Of a stretch of 64,000 bases of DNA, positions 54,239 to 63,890 are shown one piece after another. A program made the position numbers and the translations under genes. Origin of the DNA: Bacteroidia bacterium (GTDB taxonomy: Bacteria; Bacteroidota; Bacteroidia; UKL13-3); NCBI GenBank assembly GCA_025454975.1, contig JALONK010000011.1:16639-80638 (forward strand), read 5' to 3'. Below the pieces are notes generated by a model. That model searched no databases. It was given only the letters and a program-made list of their open reading frames with translations, and had not been told where the DNA came from. Numbering within the stretch: position 1 is the stretch's first letter; each line of letters opens with the position of its first letter.

Positions 54239-55498
54239 TTAAGCAAAATAGTTTTTTAATATTTCTCCAATTCTAAATACCTCTTCAAATGTATTGTACA
54301 TAGGAACGGGGCTCATGCGAATTACATCCGGTTCGCGCCAATCAGGCATTATGCCGTTTGCTTCCAAATAATCAAATAATTTTTTACCGTTTTCTTTTAC
54401 AATAATTGAAAGTTGGCAGCCCCTTTCGGCCGGTTTTCTTGGGGTAATTACCGTTAAGTGTTCCGAATATTCAGATAAAATAAATTCGAGATAACCTGTA
54501 AGCATTTCACTTTTTGCACGCAATTTATTCATGCCTGCTTGGGCAAACAATTCTAATGAGGCTTTGTGTATAGCCATTGGAAAAATTTGTGCATTACTCA
54601 GTTGCCAGCCGGCAGCACCTTGCATGGGTTTAAATCCTTTTTTCATTTGAAAACGCTCCTGCTCATCATGTCCCCACCAACCGGCAAATCGTATGAGTTC
54701 GGGATTATTGCCATGGCGTTCGTGCACAAACACACCGCTTGTGCCACCCGGACCCGAATTTAAATATTTATAAGTACACCAAACAGCAAAATCAACATTC
54801 CAATTATGCAATTGTAAATATAAATTACCCGCTGCATGGGCGCAATCAAAGCCAACATTTGCACCAGCCTCATGCGCTATTTTGGTAATGGTTTGCATAT
54901 CATAAGCCTGCCCGGTGTAATAATTTACTCCACCCATCATTACAATGGCCAACTCATCTTTATGAGCGTTTATTTTATCAATAATATCCTCCGTACGTAA
55001 GGTGTATTCTCCTTCACGCGGCTTTAATTCAATAATGGCATCATCAGGATTAAAGCCATGGAAACGTGCTTGTGTTTCCATCGCATATTGATCACTTGGA
55101 AAAGCATTGCCTTCCATTATAATTTTATAACGTGTTTTTGTTGGGCGATAAAAACTAACCATCATTAAATGTAAGTTGGCGGTAAGGTTATTCATAATAA
55201 CCACTTCACTAGGTTTAGCTCCTACCACACCAGCAGCTTGTTCAGTTAAAAAATGGTGGTAATACATCCAAGGGTTTTTTCCGGCAAAATGCCCTTCAAC
55301 ACCTAACTCAGCCCAATCTTTCAACTCTTGTTCAATAGCTGCTTTTACATTTTTGGGTTGAAGCCCTAATGAATTACCGCATAAATAAATAATGGGTTTT
55401 CCATTTTTTTGCGGGATATAAAATTCACTACGAAAATGAGCTAGGGTATCTTCGCTATCTAATTGTTGGGCAAATGATAATGTATTGTGAAATGTCAT
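54239..55498 (-). CDS. kynU: Kynureninase
   Basis: A 419-residue PLP enzyme cleaving L-kynurenine or 3-hydroxykynurenine to anthranilate or 3-hydroxyanthranilate plus alanine. Motifs: IYLCGNSLGLQPK (about 35-47), NNLTANLHLMM, NYYTGQAYDM, GFDCAHAAGN (cofactor Asp) and WCTYKYLNSGPGG with the PLP lysine. Full length. ATG at 55498 is chosen; a TTG 18 bases upstream would only add a hydrophobic hexapeptide. It is first in the kynU-DUF433-DUF5615-kmo unit, with divergent orientation to the SIR2-like pseudogene. Products feed NAD synthesis or aromatic catabolism. Tryptophan dioxygenase and formamidase are not in the window. Confidence 0.95.
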   Translation of the reverse strand: MTFHNTLSFAQQLDSEDTLAHFRSEFYIPQKNGKPIIYLCGNSLGLQPKNVKAAIEQELKDWAELGVEGHFAGKNPWMYYHHFLTEQAAGVVGAKPSEVVIMNNLTANLHLMMVSFYRPTKTRYKIIMEGNAFPSDQYAMETQARFHGFNPDDAIIELKPREGEYTLRTEDIIDKINAHKDELAIVMMGGVNYYTGQAYDMQTITKIAHEAGANVGFDCAHAAGNLYLQLHNWNVDFAVWCTYKYLNSGPGGTSGVFVHERHGNNPELIRFAGWWGHDEQERFQMKKGFKPMQGAAGWQLSNAQIFPMAIHKASLELFAQAGMNKLRAKSEMLTGYLEFILSEYSEHLTVITPRKPAERGCQLSIIVKENGKKLFDYLEANGIMPDWREPDVIRMSPVPMYNTFEEVFRIGEILKNYFA

Positions 55499-55547
55499 AA
55501 TATATATAATGCACAATTTTAAATTTAAATTCTATTTCAACAAAGAA

Positions 55548-55555
55548 TATATTTG
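55548..55555 (+). promoter_or_regulatory. -7 box in front of the SIR2-like pseudogene
   Basis: TATATTTG matches TAnnTTTG exactly and lies 25 bp before the ATG at 55580. Only TTT/TTA is found at the -33 spacing. Its survival suggests the gene was recently functional. Confidence 0.4.
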
Positions 55556-55579
55556 AGATGTGATTAATATTAGTATACC

Positions 55580-56611
55580 ATGAACAATAAGATAAATTTT
55601 ACCTATTTATTAGGTGCCGGTGCAAGCGCAAACTCAGTTCCGGTTGTTGATAAATTTTCCGATGGTTTACATGATTTTTGTGTTGATATTGATAAGTATA
55701 AATCAGGAGATGACCAACTAACAAAACTAAGGGTAATACTTGAAGAGTTAAAGGAAATTGTGAAAAACACAGCATCATTTGATACTTTGGCAAAAGCACT
55801 TTTGTTATCCGGTGATATGGATCGTTATTATAACTATTAACATGCCATATCATGTTATATTTTCTATAAAAATTTAGCAAGCATTCGAGATAAAAGATAT
55901 GATTTGTTTTTTGCTTCGGTTTTAAGAAAAGAAGATAGCAAGATTATGATTCCTTCTAATCTGAACATAATTTCATGGAATTACGACAGTTTGGTTGAAA
56001 TGTCATTATCCTATCTTTTAAGTGTTCATTCAAATGAACTATATCAACGCTTTAACTTTTATTCTAACTAGGTTCCTATAACGTTAGAACATATAGATAA
56101 TAGAATGAATATCATAAAATTGAATGGCACTGCCGGTCGAGCCTTTAAAACAGTAATACCAAAGGTTTATAATGAAGATGAAGCTAAAAAAGACGCACTC
56201 AAAGAAATTAGTGACTATTATAAAGATTTGTCGTTAAATAGAATAGGGGAATGGGGTATACAATATGCTTTTGATTTAGATAATCAGCAAATAAATAAGG
56301 CCAGGGAAAAGTCAAAGGATATTTTAACGCAAACAGATCATTTAATAATTATTGGTTATTCTTTTCCAACATTCAACAGGGAGATTGATTATGAGTTATT
56401 AAAGTCGCTAAAACCCCATGCAAATATTCACCTCCAGACCCATAAAAGGGATTATTTATCAGTAAAACAAAGGTTAGAAGCTTTATTAGGTTTTGATGGA
56501 AATAACCCTCAGATTAAGGTATATACAGATACTAGGGAGTTTTTGATTCCATTTGAATTCCATGGAGTCAAAAAGTGTGAAGAATATATTTGGATTAATA
56601 AATTGGTGTAG
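55580..56611 (+). pseudogene. SIR2-like gene disrupted by two in-frame stop codons
   Basis: One continuous reading frame of 344 codons encodes a SIR2-like protein, interrupted by TAA at 55838-55840 and TAG at 56069-56071 but with no frameshift. The first piece has YLLGAGASANSVPVV (nucleotide-binding GAGAS, about 10-24). The middle piece has NIISWNYDSLVEMSL (the NYD motif). The last piece has IIKLNGTAGRA, where the catalytic-site KLHG His is Asn, and LIIIGYSFPTFNREIDYELL. SIR2-like proteins of this sort are NAD-consuming effectors of anti-phage systems. No partner gene survives next to it. With two stops and the lost His it is almost certainly inactive. An internal ATG at 56105 opens the last 168 codons but would make only the C-terminal half. 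Confidence 0.85.
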
Positions 56612-56993
56612 CAATTTTTTATTCACCTTAAATTAAATCATTAAAATTTTAGTGGAAAGTTCTTGATTCATTTATTCTTAAAAGAAACACTGGGTATGCT
56701 AAGTATAATTAGTTGCTATTGACACTAAAATTTCACCTGTTGCTATCCTATTCTATTTTAAATTTTTGGATGTTATGTCAACAACATTTTTGGTAAATTA
56801 AAGATTGAAAACATCCTTTTTCCCACGTTGAATAGTCAATATGAATTTTTCTTAAGGGCAAAAGATTTAGTTAGTGTAGATAGAAGAAACGCATATAACT
56901 TTTCCAATTGATGATGTTTTATGACTATTATGATGTTTAGTATAGCACATCAATCTAATCACATACAAAAATTTAATACAAGCAATCTTAAGT
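56612..56993. other. 382-bp AT-rich non-coding stretch with possible gene remnant
   Basis: No complete gene. An 11-bp perfect inverted repeat, AAATTTTAGTG (56644-56654) and CACTAAAATTT (56723-56733), shares its ACTAAAATTT core with the iterons at 52 kb. From 56798 to 56911 the plus strand reads 37 codons of protein-like sequence (ENILFPTLNSQYEFFLRAK and onward) before TGA, without a plausible start, so it may be the decayed tail of a lost gene. Nothing else is recognised. Confidence 0.45.
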
Positions 56994-58256
56994 TTACTTT
57001 ACCAAATTTACCATACTCATTTCTAATCCTTTTTTTAATAAACCTGTACGTTTAGGATTAAACTGATTTAATCGCATTAATGCTTGGCGAATGGTTACTG
57101 ATGCATCTTTAAAAATAGCTTCGTCATTTAATTCAAAGTTTTCGCTCATACAATAGGCAAACGTACGCGCCATGCCACAATTGGCAATAAAATCAGGGAT
57201 TACTGCTACTTGATCATCAGCATTATTACCTATGGGACCTAAAAATATTTCACTATCTGCAAAAGGCACATTGGCTCCACATGAAATTACTTCTAAGCCA
57301 TGTTCAACCATAGTATCTAATTGCGTTTGGGTAATCATGCGTGATGCCGCAGCAGGAATAAAAATATCAGCCCCCATACTCCATATTTTTTGGTTGATAT
57401 CATCATAAGAAATAAAATCTAACCCCATGTGATTACAGGTTTGTTTTGATAATTTATTCCCATCACGTTCTATAAACAATTGCTTTATTTCATCCTTACT
57501 AAATCCTTTATGGTTTAGTATTCCGCCTTCTCTATCTATTATGCCTACAATTAATACATCCATTTGTGATAGGTAATATGCTGCTGCTGCTGCAACATTC
57601 CCCCATCCTTGTATGATTGCAGTTTTATAAGCAAAGTTTGGCCCCCAAAAGTCGTAAAAATGTCGCACCGCTTCGGCTACTCCCCAGCCGGTTATCATAT
57701 CTGCTACTACATATTTTTTTGTTGTATCAGGTGAAAATCTTGCATCATCCAAAACTTTAGATACACCTGTACGCAAGTTATTTATTCGGTTTTGTTTTTC
57801 TGTTTCATCAACCTGGAAGTGTCCATTAACTACACCTTCTTGAGGATGTAATAATCCATACTGTTCAGTTATTGGAATAACTTCATGTATTTCATCTATA
57901 TTTAAATCGCCGCCTGTACCGTAATAATTTTTCAGCAAAGGCATTACAGCTTTATACCAGCGTTCGAGTACACCCTTTTTTCGAGGGTCGGCCGGATCAA
58001 AATTAATTCCTGATTTTGCACCTCCAATGGCGGGTCCGGCTACAGTAAATTTTATCTCCATAGTTTTTGCTAATGAGGTAACTTCATGCTTGTTTAATCC
58101 TTTTCTCATCCTAGTGCCTCCGCCTGCTGCACCTCCTCTTAATGAATTAATCACTACCCATCCCTCTGCTTCTGTTTCACTATCCTTCCATTCAAAAACT
58201 ATTTCAGGTTGTTTATCTTCGTAACGTTTAATCAGTTTTAAAACTTGACTCGACAT
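56994..58256 (-). CDS. Glu/Leu/Phe/Val-family amino acid dehydrogenase (glutamate dehydrogenase-like)
   Basis: A 420-residue NAD(P)-dependent dehydrogenase. The N-terminal catalytic domain has VVINSLRGGAAGGGTRMRKG (36-52), MEIKF (K69), GGAKSGI (K81) and GTGGDLNI (D117), matching the Lys-Lys-Asp catalytic arrangement. The C-terminal Rossmann domain has AIIQGWGNVAAAAAYYL (about 215-231) and IFIPAAASRMI. It deaminates an amino acid (glutamate most likely) to the 2-oxoacid. The LRGGAAGGGTR wording differs from classical GdhA, so substrate preference is not certain. Monocistronic. Confidence 0.87.
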   Translation of the reverse strand: MSSQVLKLIKRYEDKQPEIVFEWKDSETEAEGWVVINSLRGGAAGGGTRMRKGLNKHEVTSLAKTMEIKFTVAGPAIGGAKSGINFDPADPRKKGVLERWYKAVMPLLKNYYGTGGDLNIDEIHEVIPITEQYGLLHPQEGVVNGHFQVDETEKQNRINNLRTGVSKVLDDARFSPDTTKKYVVADMITGWGVAEAVRHFYDFWGPNFAYKTAIIQGWGNVAAAAAYYLSQMDVLIVGIIDREGGILNHKGFSKDEIKQLFIERDGNKLSKQTCNHMGLDFISYDDINQKIWSMGADIFIPAAASRMITQTQLDTMVEHGLEVISCGANVPFADSEIFLGPIGNNADDQVAVIPDFIANCGMARTFAYCMSENFELNDEAIFKDASVTIRQALMRLNQFNPKRTGLLKKGLEMSMVNLVK

Positions 58257-58333
58257 AATGTATTTTAATTTAAGGGCTGCAATTTAATAATAGCCTTCAT
58301 ATTTACTTACACAGCCAATAAAAATCAGTTTGT

Positions 58334-59467
58334 TTATTCTTCTTTGTTATTCAAACTCATTAACAGACTATATGCACCATTGATAACAACTGTATTACCT
58401 TTTTGTATTGATGATGATTCGAAATAAACATTTCCTTTGTTTTGAGAAAGAAAAGTAATTTCTATCGGTTTATAACTTCCTCTTTTCTCTTCAATAAAAA
58501 TATAGTCCTTACCTTCATAATGCACTACTGCCGATTCCGGAATATACCATGATTTACCCTCGTTGATATTTAACTCTGCATTTAAAAACATTCCCGGTAT
58601 TAATACTTTATCATATGAATTGAAATGGCAATGAACCATCACACTTCTATCATCAGAAACATCTTTGCCAATAAGTATAATCTCACATTCGTATTTTTTT
58701 TCAGGATTTCGGTTGGTATAAACCATCAACTTCTGACCGATATACAATTGGTTTAAATCTTTTTCAAATACATGTAAAGCTAAATGTATATCTGTCGGGT
58801 TAACCAATTCAAACATTACTTCAGCAGGTTGTACATATTTTCCAATATTTACATTTACGTGCGATACAAATCCGTCAATACTTGAATGAATTTGAATAAC
58901 TCGGGTGATATTATTCTCTGTAATTTTCTCCGGATTCATTCCAATTAACTTTAACTTTTCTTCCAAAGCACGAAGCTTTATTTTTAAGTTAATATAATTC
59001 GATTTTGCCTGTTGATAGATTTTCTCACTTCCTGCCTTATTGTTAAATAAGGTTTGTTGTCTATTCGCTTCCTGTTCTGCTAAAAGGGTTTCGTTTTTTG
59101 TAATTAAATAATCTTGCTGCAGATTAATGTATTGCTGATCTTCCATGAGAGCAATAACCTGACCTTTATTGATATGCATGCCGGGCAACAAATCAGTATG
59201 TTTTAAATAGCCTCCTAATGGAGCACTCACAGATATCATATTCTGTGGAGGAACATCTATTTTTCCGGTGAGTTTAATTGAACTTGAACGACTACCCATT
59301 CTTATACTATCTGTAATAATTCCTGCATTCTTTTGTTGTTGTTCAGTTAATATTACTTTCTCATCAATGCTTTGTTCAGCCTTATCCTCGGTTTTTGTTG
59401 TGTTTGAGCAACTGATAACAGTTAGGCATAAACAGATAATAAGTATTGCGACGATATATTTTTTCAT
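58334..59467 (-). CDS. RND efflux periplasmic adaptor lipoprotein (CusB/HlyD family)
   Basis: A 377-residue membrane fusion protein with a lipobox VISC (lipidated C20). A beta-barrel/lipoyl half follows (SVSAPLGGYLKHTDLLPGMHINKGQVIALMEDQQYI, about 77-112), then an alpha-hairpin coiled coil (about 115-175), the second lipoyl half (IHSSIDGFVSHVNVNIGKYVQPAEVMFEL) and beta-barrel/membrane-proximal domains with PGMFLNAELNI and IPESAVVHYEGKDYIFIE. It bridges the inner-membrane RND pump and outer-membrane channel. No N-terminal Met/His-rich metal segment of E. coli CusB type is visible. It begins 1 bp after the RND-OMF fusion gene, in the same operon. Confidence 0.92.
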   Translation of the reverse strand: MKKYIVAILIICLCLTVISCSNTTKTEDKAEQSIDEKVILTEQQQKNAGIITDSIRMGSRSSSIKLTGKIDVPPQNMISVSAPLGGYLKHTDLLPGMHINKGQVIALMEDQQYINLQQDYLITKNETLLAEQEANRQQTLFNNKAGSEKIYQQAKSNYINLKIKLRALEEKLKLIGMNPEKITENNITRVIQIHSSIDGFVSHVNVNIGKYVQPAEVMFELVNPTDIHLALHVFEKDLNQLYIGQKLMVYTNRNPEKKYECEIILIGKDVSDDRSVMVHCHFNSYDKVLIPGMFLNAELNINEGKSWYIPESAVVHYEGKDYIFIEEKRGSYKPIEITFLSQNKGNVYFESSSIQKGNTVVINGAYSLLMSLNNKEE

Positions 59468-59468
59468 G

Positions 59469-62400
59469 TTATTGATTATTTAAATAAAGGAATTGATTAA
59501 TAGCTTGATTATACACATGCAAAGCCTGAATGTAATCAAGTTTAATTTGATATACTTGATTCATCATGGTTGTCCATGTAATAAAATTAATTTCACCTTG
59601 TTGCAATTGAATGGTAAGTCCATTGGTAATCAAGGAGGCTTGAGGTAGTGCTTGTGTTTCAAAGTATTGAATAAGCTCTTGTGCTCGCTTTATTTCTTGC
59701 GTATTTTGTTCGCGTTGAATCATCCATTCTTGTTGTTTAATTTTTACTTGATAATTAGCAATCTGTAGTTGTGTTTGTTGCGCTTTTATATAATTCCGGT
59801 TTGATTGAAAAAACAAGGGAATTCCTAAACCCACTTGAAAACTATTAAACCTGGTATTTCTTGATTCATATCTTACATCATCAGCGCCCGTACCCAACAT
59901 ACTCATGTTAAAATATCCCAACATCATTTCAGGAAATAGCTTACCATATTCTGTTTTCAAACGTTTTGTTTCAGCAACTGCAATTTCACTTGCCAGTTTA
60001 ATTGCTGCAAAGTTTTTAGAACTTCCGGTATCGCTAACCATTACAGGTAGTTTTAATAGTGTTTGATCTGCTTCTATGCTTTGTTCGGCATTGATAAGCC
60101 ATTGTAATTGCCATTGTAAAATGCGGGTTTGAGTTAAGTGTTCTTTTAACCTGTTTTGAATATGACTTTGTTGAAGCAATGCAGAGGCATACTCCATTTC
60201 ATTTGATTCACCGGTTGATTTTGTTAGTTTAGTTTTGTCGGCAAAAATTTGATATATGCTATCAAACTCTTTTAATATTTTGGTTTGATAGTTAGCAACA
60301 GATAATTTCATATAGATATCCCTTACTTCCTTTTTTAATTCTTGTTCAACCACCATTTTCTGAGCTAGCTGAACTTTCCATTCAGCCACTCCCAAATTTT
60401 TTTGTTGTTGATATAATCCGGGAAATGCAAAGTTTTGAGTGATATATAATCTATTATCTTGGTATGATGAATTTATGTTTCCGTACTCCATACCCACATT
60501 TGTTTTTGGGATATTAAAACCGGTTTTCGACAACCATTTTTTATATTCGGTTTGCAAGGTTTCACTTCTCATTTGCATGTTATTTTTCATAGCACTATCA
60601 ATGCATTGATTAATGCTATATACAGGAGCTTGAGCCTTGCTAATGTTACTTTTAGCAAGTAAAATCATTAATACAATCACTGTTAAATTTGAAGGATTAA
60701 TTATGGATTTTCTCTTGTAGGTGAGTAAGTATAAACTAGGAAGAACATAAAGCGTTAATAATGTTGATATGAATAGTCCTCCAATAACAACAGTTGCTAA
60801 TGGTCGTTGAACTTCTGCACCTTCTCCTGTGCTTATGGCCATCGGAAGAAAGCCAAGCGAAGCAACTGCTGCTGTCATTAATACAGGTCGCAATCTTTCG
60901 GTACAAGCAAACGTAATTGCTTCTAAGGCATTGTTATGTTTATCAGCAATCTGTCGGTTTATTTCAGCTAATAACACAATACCATTAAGAACAGCAACAC
61001 CAAATAATGCAATAAATCCCACACCTGCTGATATACTAAATGGCAGATCTCTAAAATATAATGCAAATATTCCTCCTGTGGCTGATAGCGGAATTGCGCT
61101 ATATATTAATATACCATGGAGCACCGAGTGAAAGGCAAAATATAATAGTATGAAGATAAGTAGAAGTGCAACAGGTACTGCTATGGCTAATCTGTTTTTG
61201 GCTTCTTTAAGATTTTCAAATGAACCACCGTATTTAATAAAGTATCCGGCTGGTAGTTTTAATTCTTTCTCTGTTAATGATTGTAATTCATTTACGGCTG
61301 TTTCTACATCGCTATTATTAACATTAAATCCAACAATAATTCTTCGTTGCGCTTGTTCTCGTTGAATTTGATTTATTCCATTAATTATTTTTACGGCTGC
61401 TAGATGATGTAATGGAATAAATACCCCTTTAGGGGTTTCAATTAATAGCTCTGATACATCAGAATAGTTTTTCCTTTGATCTTGCTTAAGGCGAACAACC
61501 AATTCAAATCTTTTTTCTCCATCATACACCATTCCTGTTGCTTGTCCGGCAAACGCAGTATTAATGGCTTTATTTATTTCATCAATTGTTAATCCATAAT
61601 TGGCAATAGCAATTCGGTTGTATTGTATCACCAATTGCGGCATTCCGGTAACAGGTTCAACATAAATATCTGTAGCGCCACTTACGCTGTTGCACAATTT
61701 ACCTAAGAGGTTAGCATAATGCGTTAAGGTATCTAAATTTTCACCAAATATTTTACAAACCACATCTTGTCTTGCACCGGTCATCAACTCATTAAACCTC
61801 ATGGCAACCGGATATTGAAATGAAAATGTAACTCCGGGAACTTGTTGCAGTACTTCTTTCATTTTTGCTGCCAGTTCTTCATATGATTTAGCCGATGTCC
61901 ATTCACTACGGTGTTTTAAAATAATCATCATATCACTTGCTTCAATGGGCATTGGATCGGTAGGGATTTCGCTACTTCCGGTTTTACCTACCACTTGCTC
62001 AATTTCAGGAAAATGCTGAAGCAATAGTTTTTCTGCTTTTAAAACTTGCTCAACTGTTGTATTCAAGTTACTTCCAGGTAATAATCTTGTGTCAACTGCA
62101 AAATCACCTTCAGGAAGTTCAGGGATAAACTCACCACCCAAAGAGGCTATTGTAAAAATAGAAATCACAAATAATGTTGCAACACCAATTAATAACCATT
62201 TTGATTTATTGATAATTGTTCTCAAGCTCTTTTGATAGCTTGCTTGTAACTTTAACATCCATTTATCGGTTAAGGAAATTGAATTTGTTTTATTAATTTT
62301 AAGTAACCAAGCACTCATCATTGGCACATAAGTAAGGGATAAGATGAACGCTCCGATTAAAGCAAATGATACTGTTTGAGCCATGGGTCTAAACATCTTA

Positions 62401-63821
62401 CCTTCTATGCCATGAAGAGATAAAACAGGTAGGTAAACTATCAATATAATTAGCTGTCCGAATACAGCACTATTCATCATTTTACCTGCTGATTTTTCAA
62501 CTTCGGTTTGCAAGTCAAGTTTAGATAGTCCATTGCTTCTATTTAATAATTCAGGTGAAGCGAAACGGTGTAATACCGCCTCAACTATAATTACTGCACC
62601 ATCTATAATTAATCCAAAATCTAAAGCACCAAGGCTCATTAGATTACCGCTTACTCCAAAAATATTCATTAAAATAATTGCAAACAGTAAGGCTAATGGA
62701 ATAACTGAAGCCACAATAAATCCGGCACGTATATTTCCTAAGAAAAGAACCAAAACAAATACAATTATTAAAGCGCCTTCAAGTAAATTATTACTAACGG
62801 TATGAATTGAGTTATTCACCATTTTTGTTCTATCGAGAAATGGTTCTAATATGATACCATCAGGCAGTCCTTTTTTAATTACTTCAATTCGTTCTTTTAC
62901 TTTTTTAATAACCTCGCTACTATTTGCTCCTTTAAGCATCATCACTACAGCGCCTGTAACTTCTGATTCTCCGTTATAGGTTAATGCTCCATACCGAATG
63001 GCATGTCCAATAGTTACTTCTGCCACATCTTTAATATGCACGGGCGATCCATCAGCGAGATTCTTTATACAAATATTTTCAATATCTGTTATACTTTCTA
63101 CTAATCCTTCACTTCTGATAAAAAGTACTGAAGGTCCTTTTTCAATATAGGCACCTCCGGTATTTTGGTTTTGCTTTTCTAAGGCATCAAATACATCTTG
63201 AATGCTTATATTAGAAGCAGCTAATTTTTGGCTTGATACAGCAACTTCATATTGTTTTAGTTTTCCACCAAAACTTGCCACATCTGCTACTCCTTCAACT
63301 CCTAATAGTTGGCGACGTACAATCCAATCTTGTATAGTTCTTAAATCAATTAATGAATATTTAGTTTCATAATCGGGTTTTGCCCTTACTGTATATTGAT
63401 AAATCTCACCTAAACCTGTTGTGATTGGTGCCATTGATGGGGTTCCAAATGATGTAGGTATTTGTTGTTGTACTTGTTGTAACCTTTCTGCAACTTGTTG
63501 TCGTGCCCAATAAATATCAATATTATCATTAAATACTATGGTTACAACTGAAAGTCCAAACCTTGAAAAGCTTCTAATTTGTTTAATGCCTTGAATAGTG
63601 GCATTAGCTTGTTCAATAGGAAAAGTTATAAATCTTTCTACATCAGGTGCTCCTAATGAAGGAGAAGTGGTAATAATTTGTACCTGATTATCGGTGATGT
63701 CGGGTACAGCATCAATGGGTAGATTTTTTAAATCATATAGCCCATACGCAATTAGTGCTAATGTGCCTAATAATACAATAAGCCTATTGCGAACAGAGAA
63801 TTGAATTATCTTGTTCAACAT
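59469..63821 (-). CDS. CusA/CzcA-family RND metal-efflux pump fused to a TolC-type outer-membrane channel
   Basis: A 1450-residue polypeptide. Residues 1-1035 are a complete heavy-metal RND transporter: N-terminal helix with NLPIDAVPDITDNQVQI, TM4 proton-relay motif LDFGLIIDGAVIIVE (about 402-416), LMTGARQDVVCKIFG in the porter domain, and AVLNGIVLLAEINR in TM10-11. A hydrophobic signal-peptide-like segment follows (about 1045-1065, LTVIVLMILLAKSNISKAQA) ending in an AxA cleavage motif. The final 385 residues are a TolC-family outer-membrane factor with INQCIDSAMKNN, two coiled-coil repeats and VGLGIPLFFQSNRN. The two parts must end in different membranes, so post-translational cleavage is likely. 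The adaptor gene follows. Metal specificity (Cu/Ag, Co/Zn/Cd or Ni) cannot be assigned. Confidence 0.9.
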   Translation of the reverse strand: MLNKIIQFSVRNRLIVLLGTLALIAYGLYDLKNLPIDAVPDITDNQVQIITTSPSLGAPDVERFITFPIEQANATIQGIKQIRSFSRFGLSVVTIVFNDNIDIYWARQQVAERLQQVQQQIPTSFGTPSMAPITTGLGEIYQYTVRAKPDYETKYSLIDLRTIQDWIVRRQLLGVEGVADVASFGGKLKQYEVAVSSQKLAASNISIQDVFDALEKQNQNTGGAYIEKGPSVLFIRSEGLVESITDIENICIKNLADGSPVHIKDVAEVTIGHAIRYGALTYNGESEVTGAVVMMLKGANSSEVIKKVKERIEVIKKGLPDGIILEPFLDRTKMVNNSIHTVSNNLLEGALIIVFVLVLFLGNIRAGFIVASVIPLALLFAIILMNIFGVSGNLMSLGALDFGLIIDGAVIIVEAVLHRFASPELLNRSNGLSKLDLQTEVEKSAGKMMNSAVFGQLIILIVYLPVLSLHGIEGKMFRPMAQTVSFALIGAFILSLTYVPMMSAWLLKINKTNSISLTDKWMLKLQASYQKSLRTIINKSKWLLIGVATLFVISIFTIASLGGEFIPELPEGDFAVDTRLLPGSNLNTTVEQVLKAEKLLLQHFPEIEQVVGKTGSSEIPTDPMPIEASDMMIILKHRSEWTSAKSYEELAAKMKEVLQQVPGVTFSFQYPVAMRFNELMTGARQDVVCKIFGENLDTLTHYANLLGKLCNSVSGATDIYVEPVTGMPQLVIQYNRIAIANYGLTIDEINKAINTAFAGQATGMVYDGEKRFELVVRLKQDQRKNYSDVSELLIETPKGVFIPLHHLAAVKIINGINQIQREQAQRRIIVGFNVNNSDVETAVNELQSLTEKELKLPAGYFIKYGGSFENLKEAKNRLAIAVPVALLLIFILLYFAFHSVLHGILIYSAIPLSATGGIFALYFRDLPFSISAGVGFIALFGVAVLNGIVLLAEINRQIADKHNNALEAITFACTERLRPVLMTAAVASLGFLPMAISTGEGAEVQRPLATVVIGGLFISTLLTLYVLPSLYLLTYKRKSIINPSNLTVIVLMILLAKSNISKAQAPVYSINQCIDSAMKNNMQMRSETLQTEYKKWLSKTGFNIPKTNVGMEYGNINSSYQDNRLYITQNFAFPGLYQQQKNLGVAEWKVQLAQKMVVEQELKKEVRDIYMKLSVANYQTKILKEFDSIYQIFADKTKLTKSTGESNEMEYASALLQQSHIQNRLKEHLTQTRILQWQLQWLINAEQSIEADQTLLKLPVMVSDTGSSKNFAAIKLASEIAVAETKRLKTEYGKLFPEMMLGYFNMSMLGTGADDVRYESRNTRFNSFQVGLGIPLFFQSNRNYIKAQQTQLQIANYQVKIKQQEWMIQREQNTQEIKRAQELIQYFETQALPQASLITNGLTIQLQQGEINFITWTTMMNQVYQIKLDYIQALHVYNQAINQFLYLNNQ

Positions 63822-63890
63822 AATTTTTTTGATAAATAATAATACAGATTTACCCTTTAGAGAAAGGCAGTTTTAAATATGTAGGTGTAA

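Noticed and set aside
55580..56611. SIR2-like locus as an active defence gene or two separate small genes
   Set aside because: Pieces lie in one frame and form one domain; stops at 55838 and 56069 and loss of the KLHG His argue for a pseudogene.
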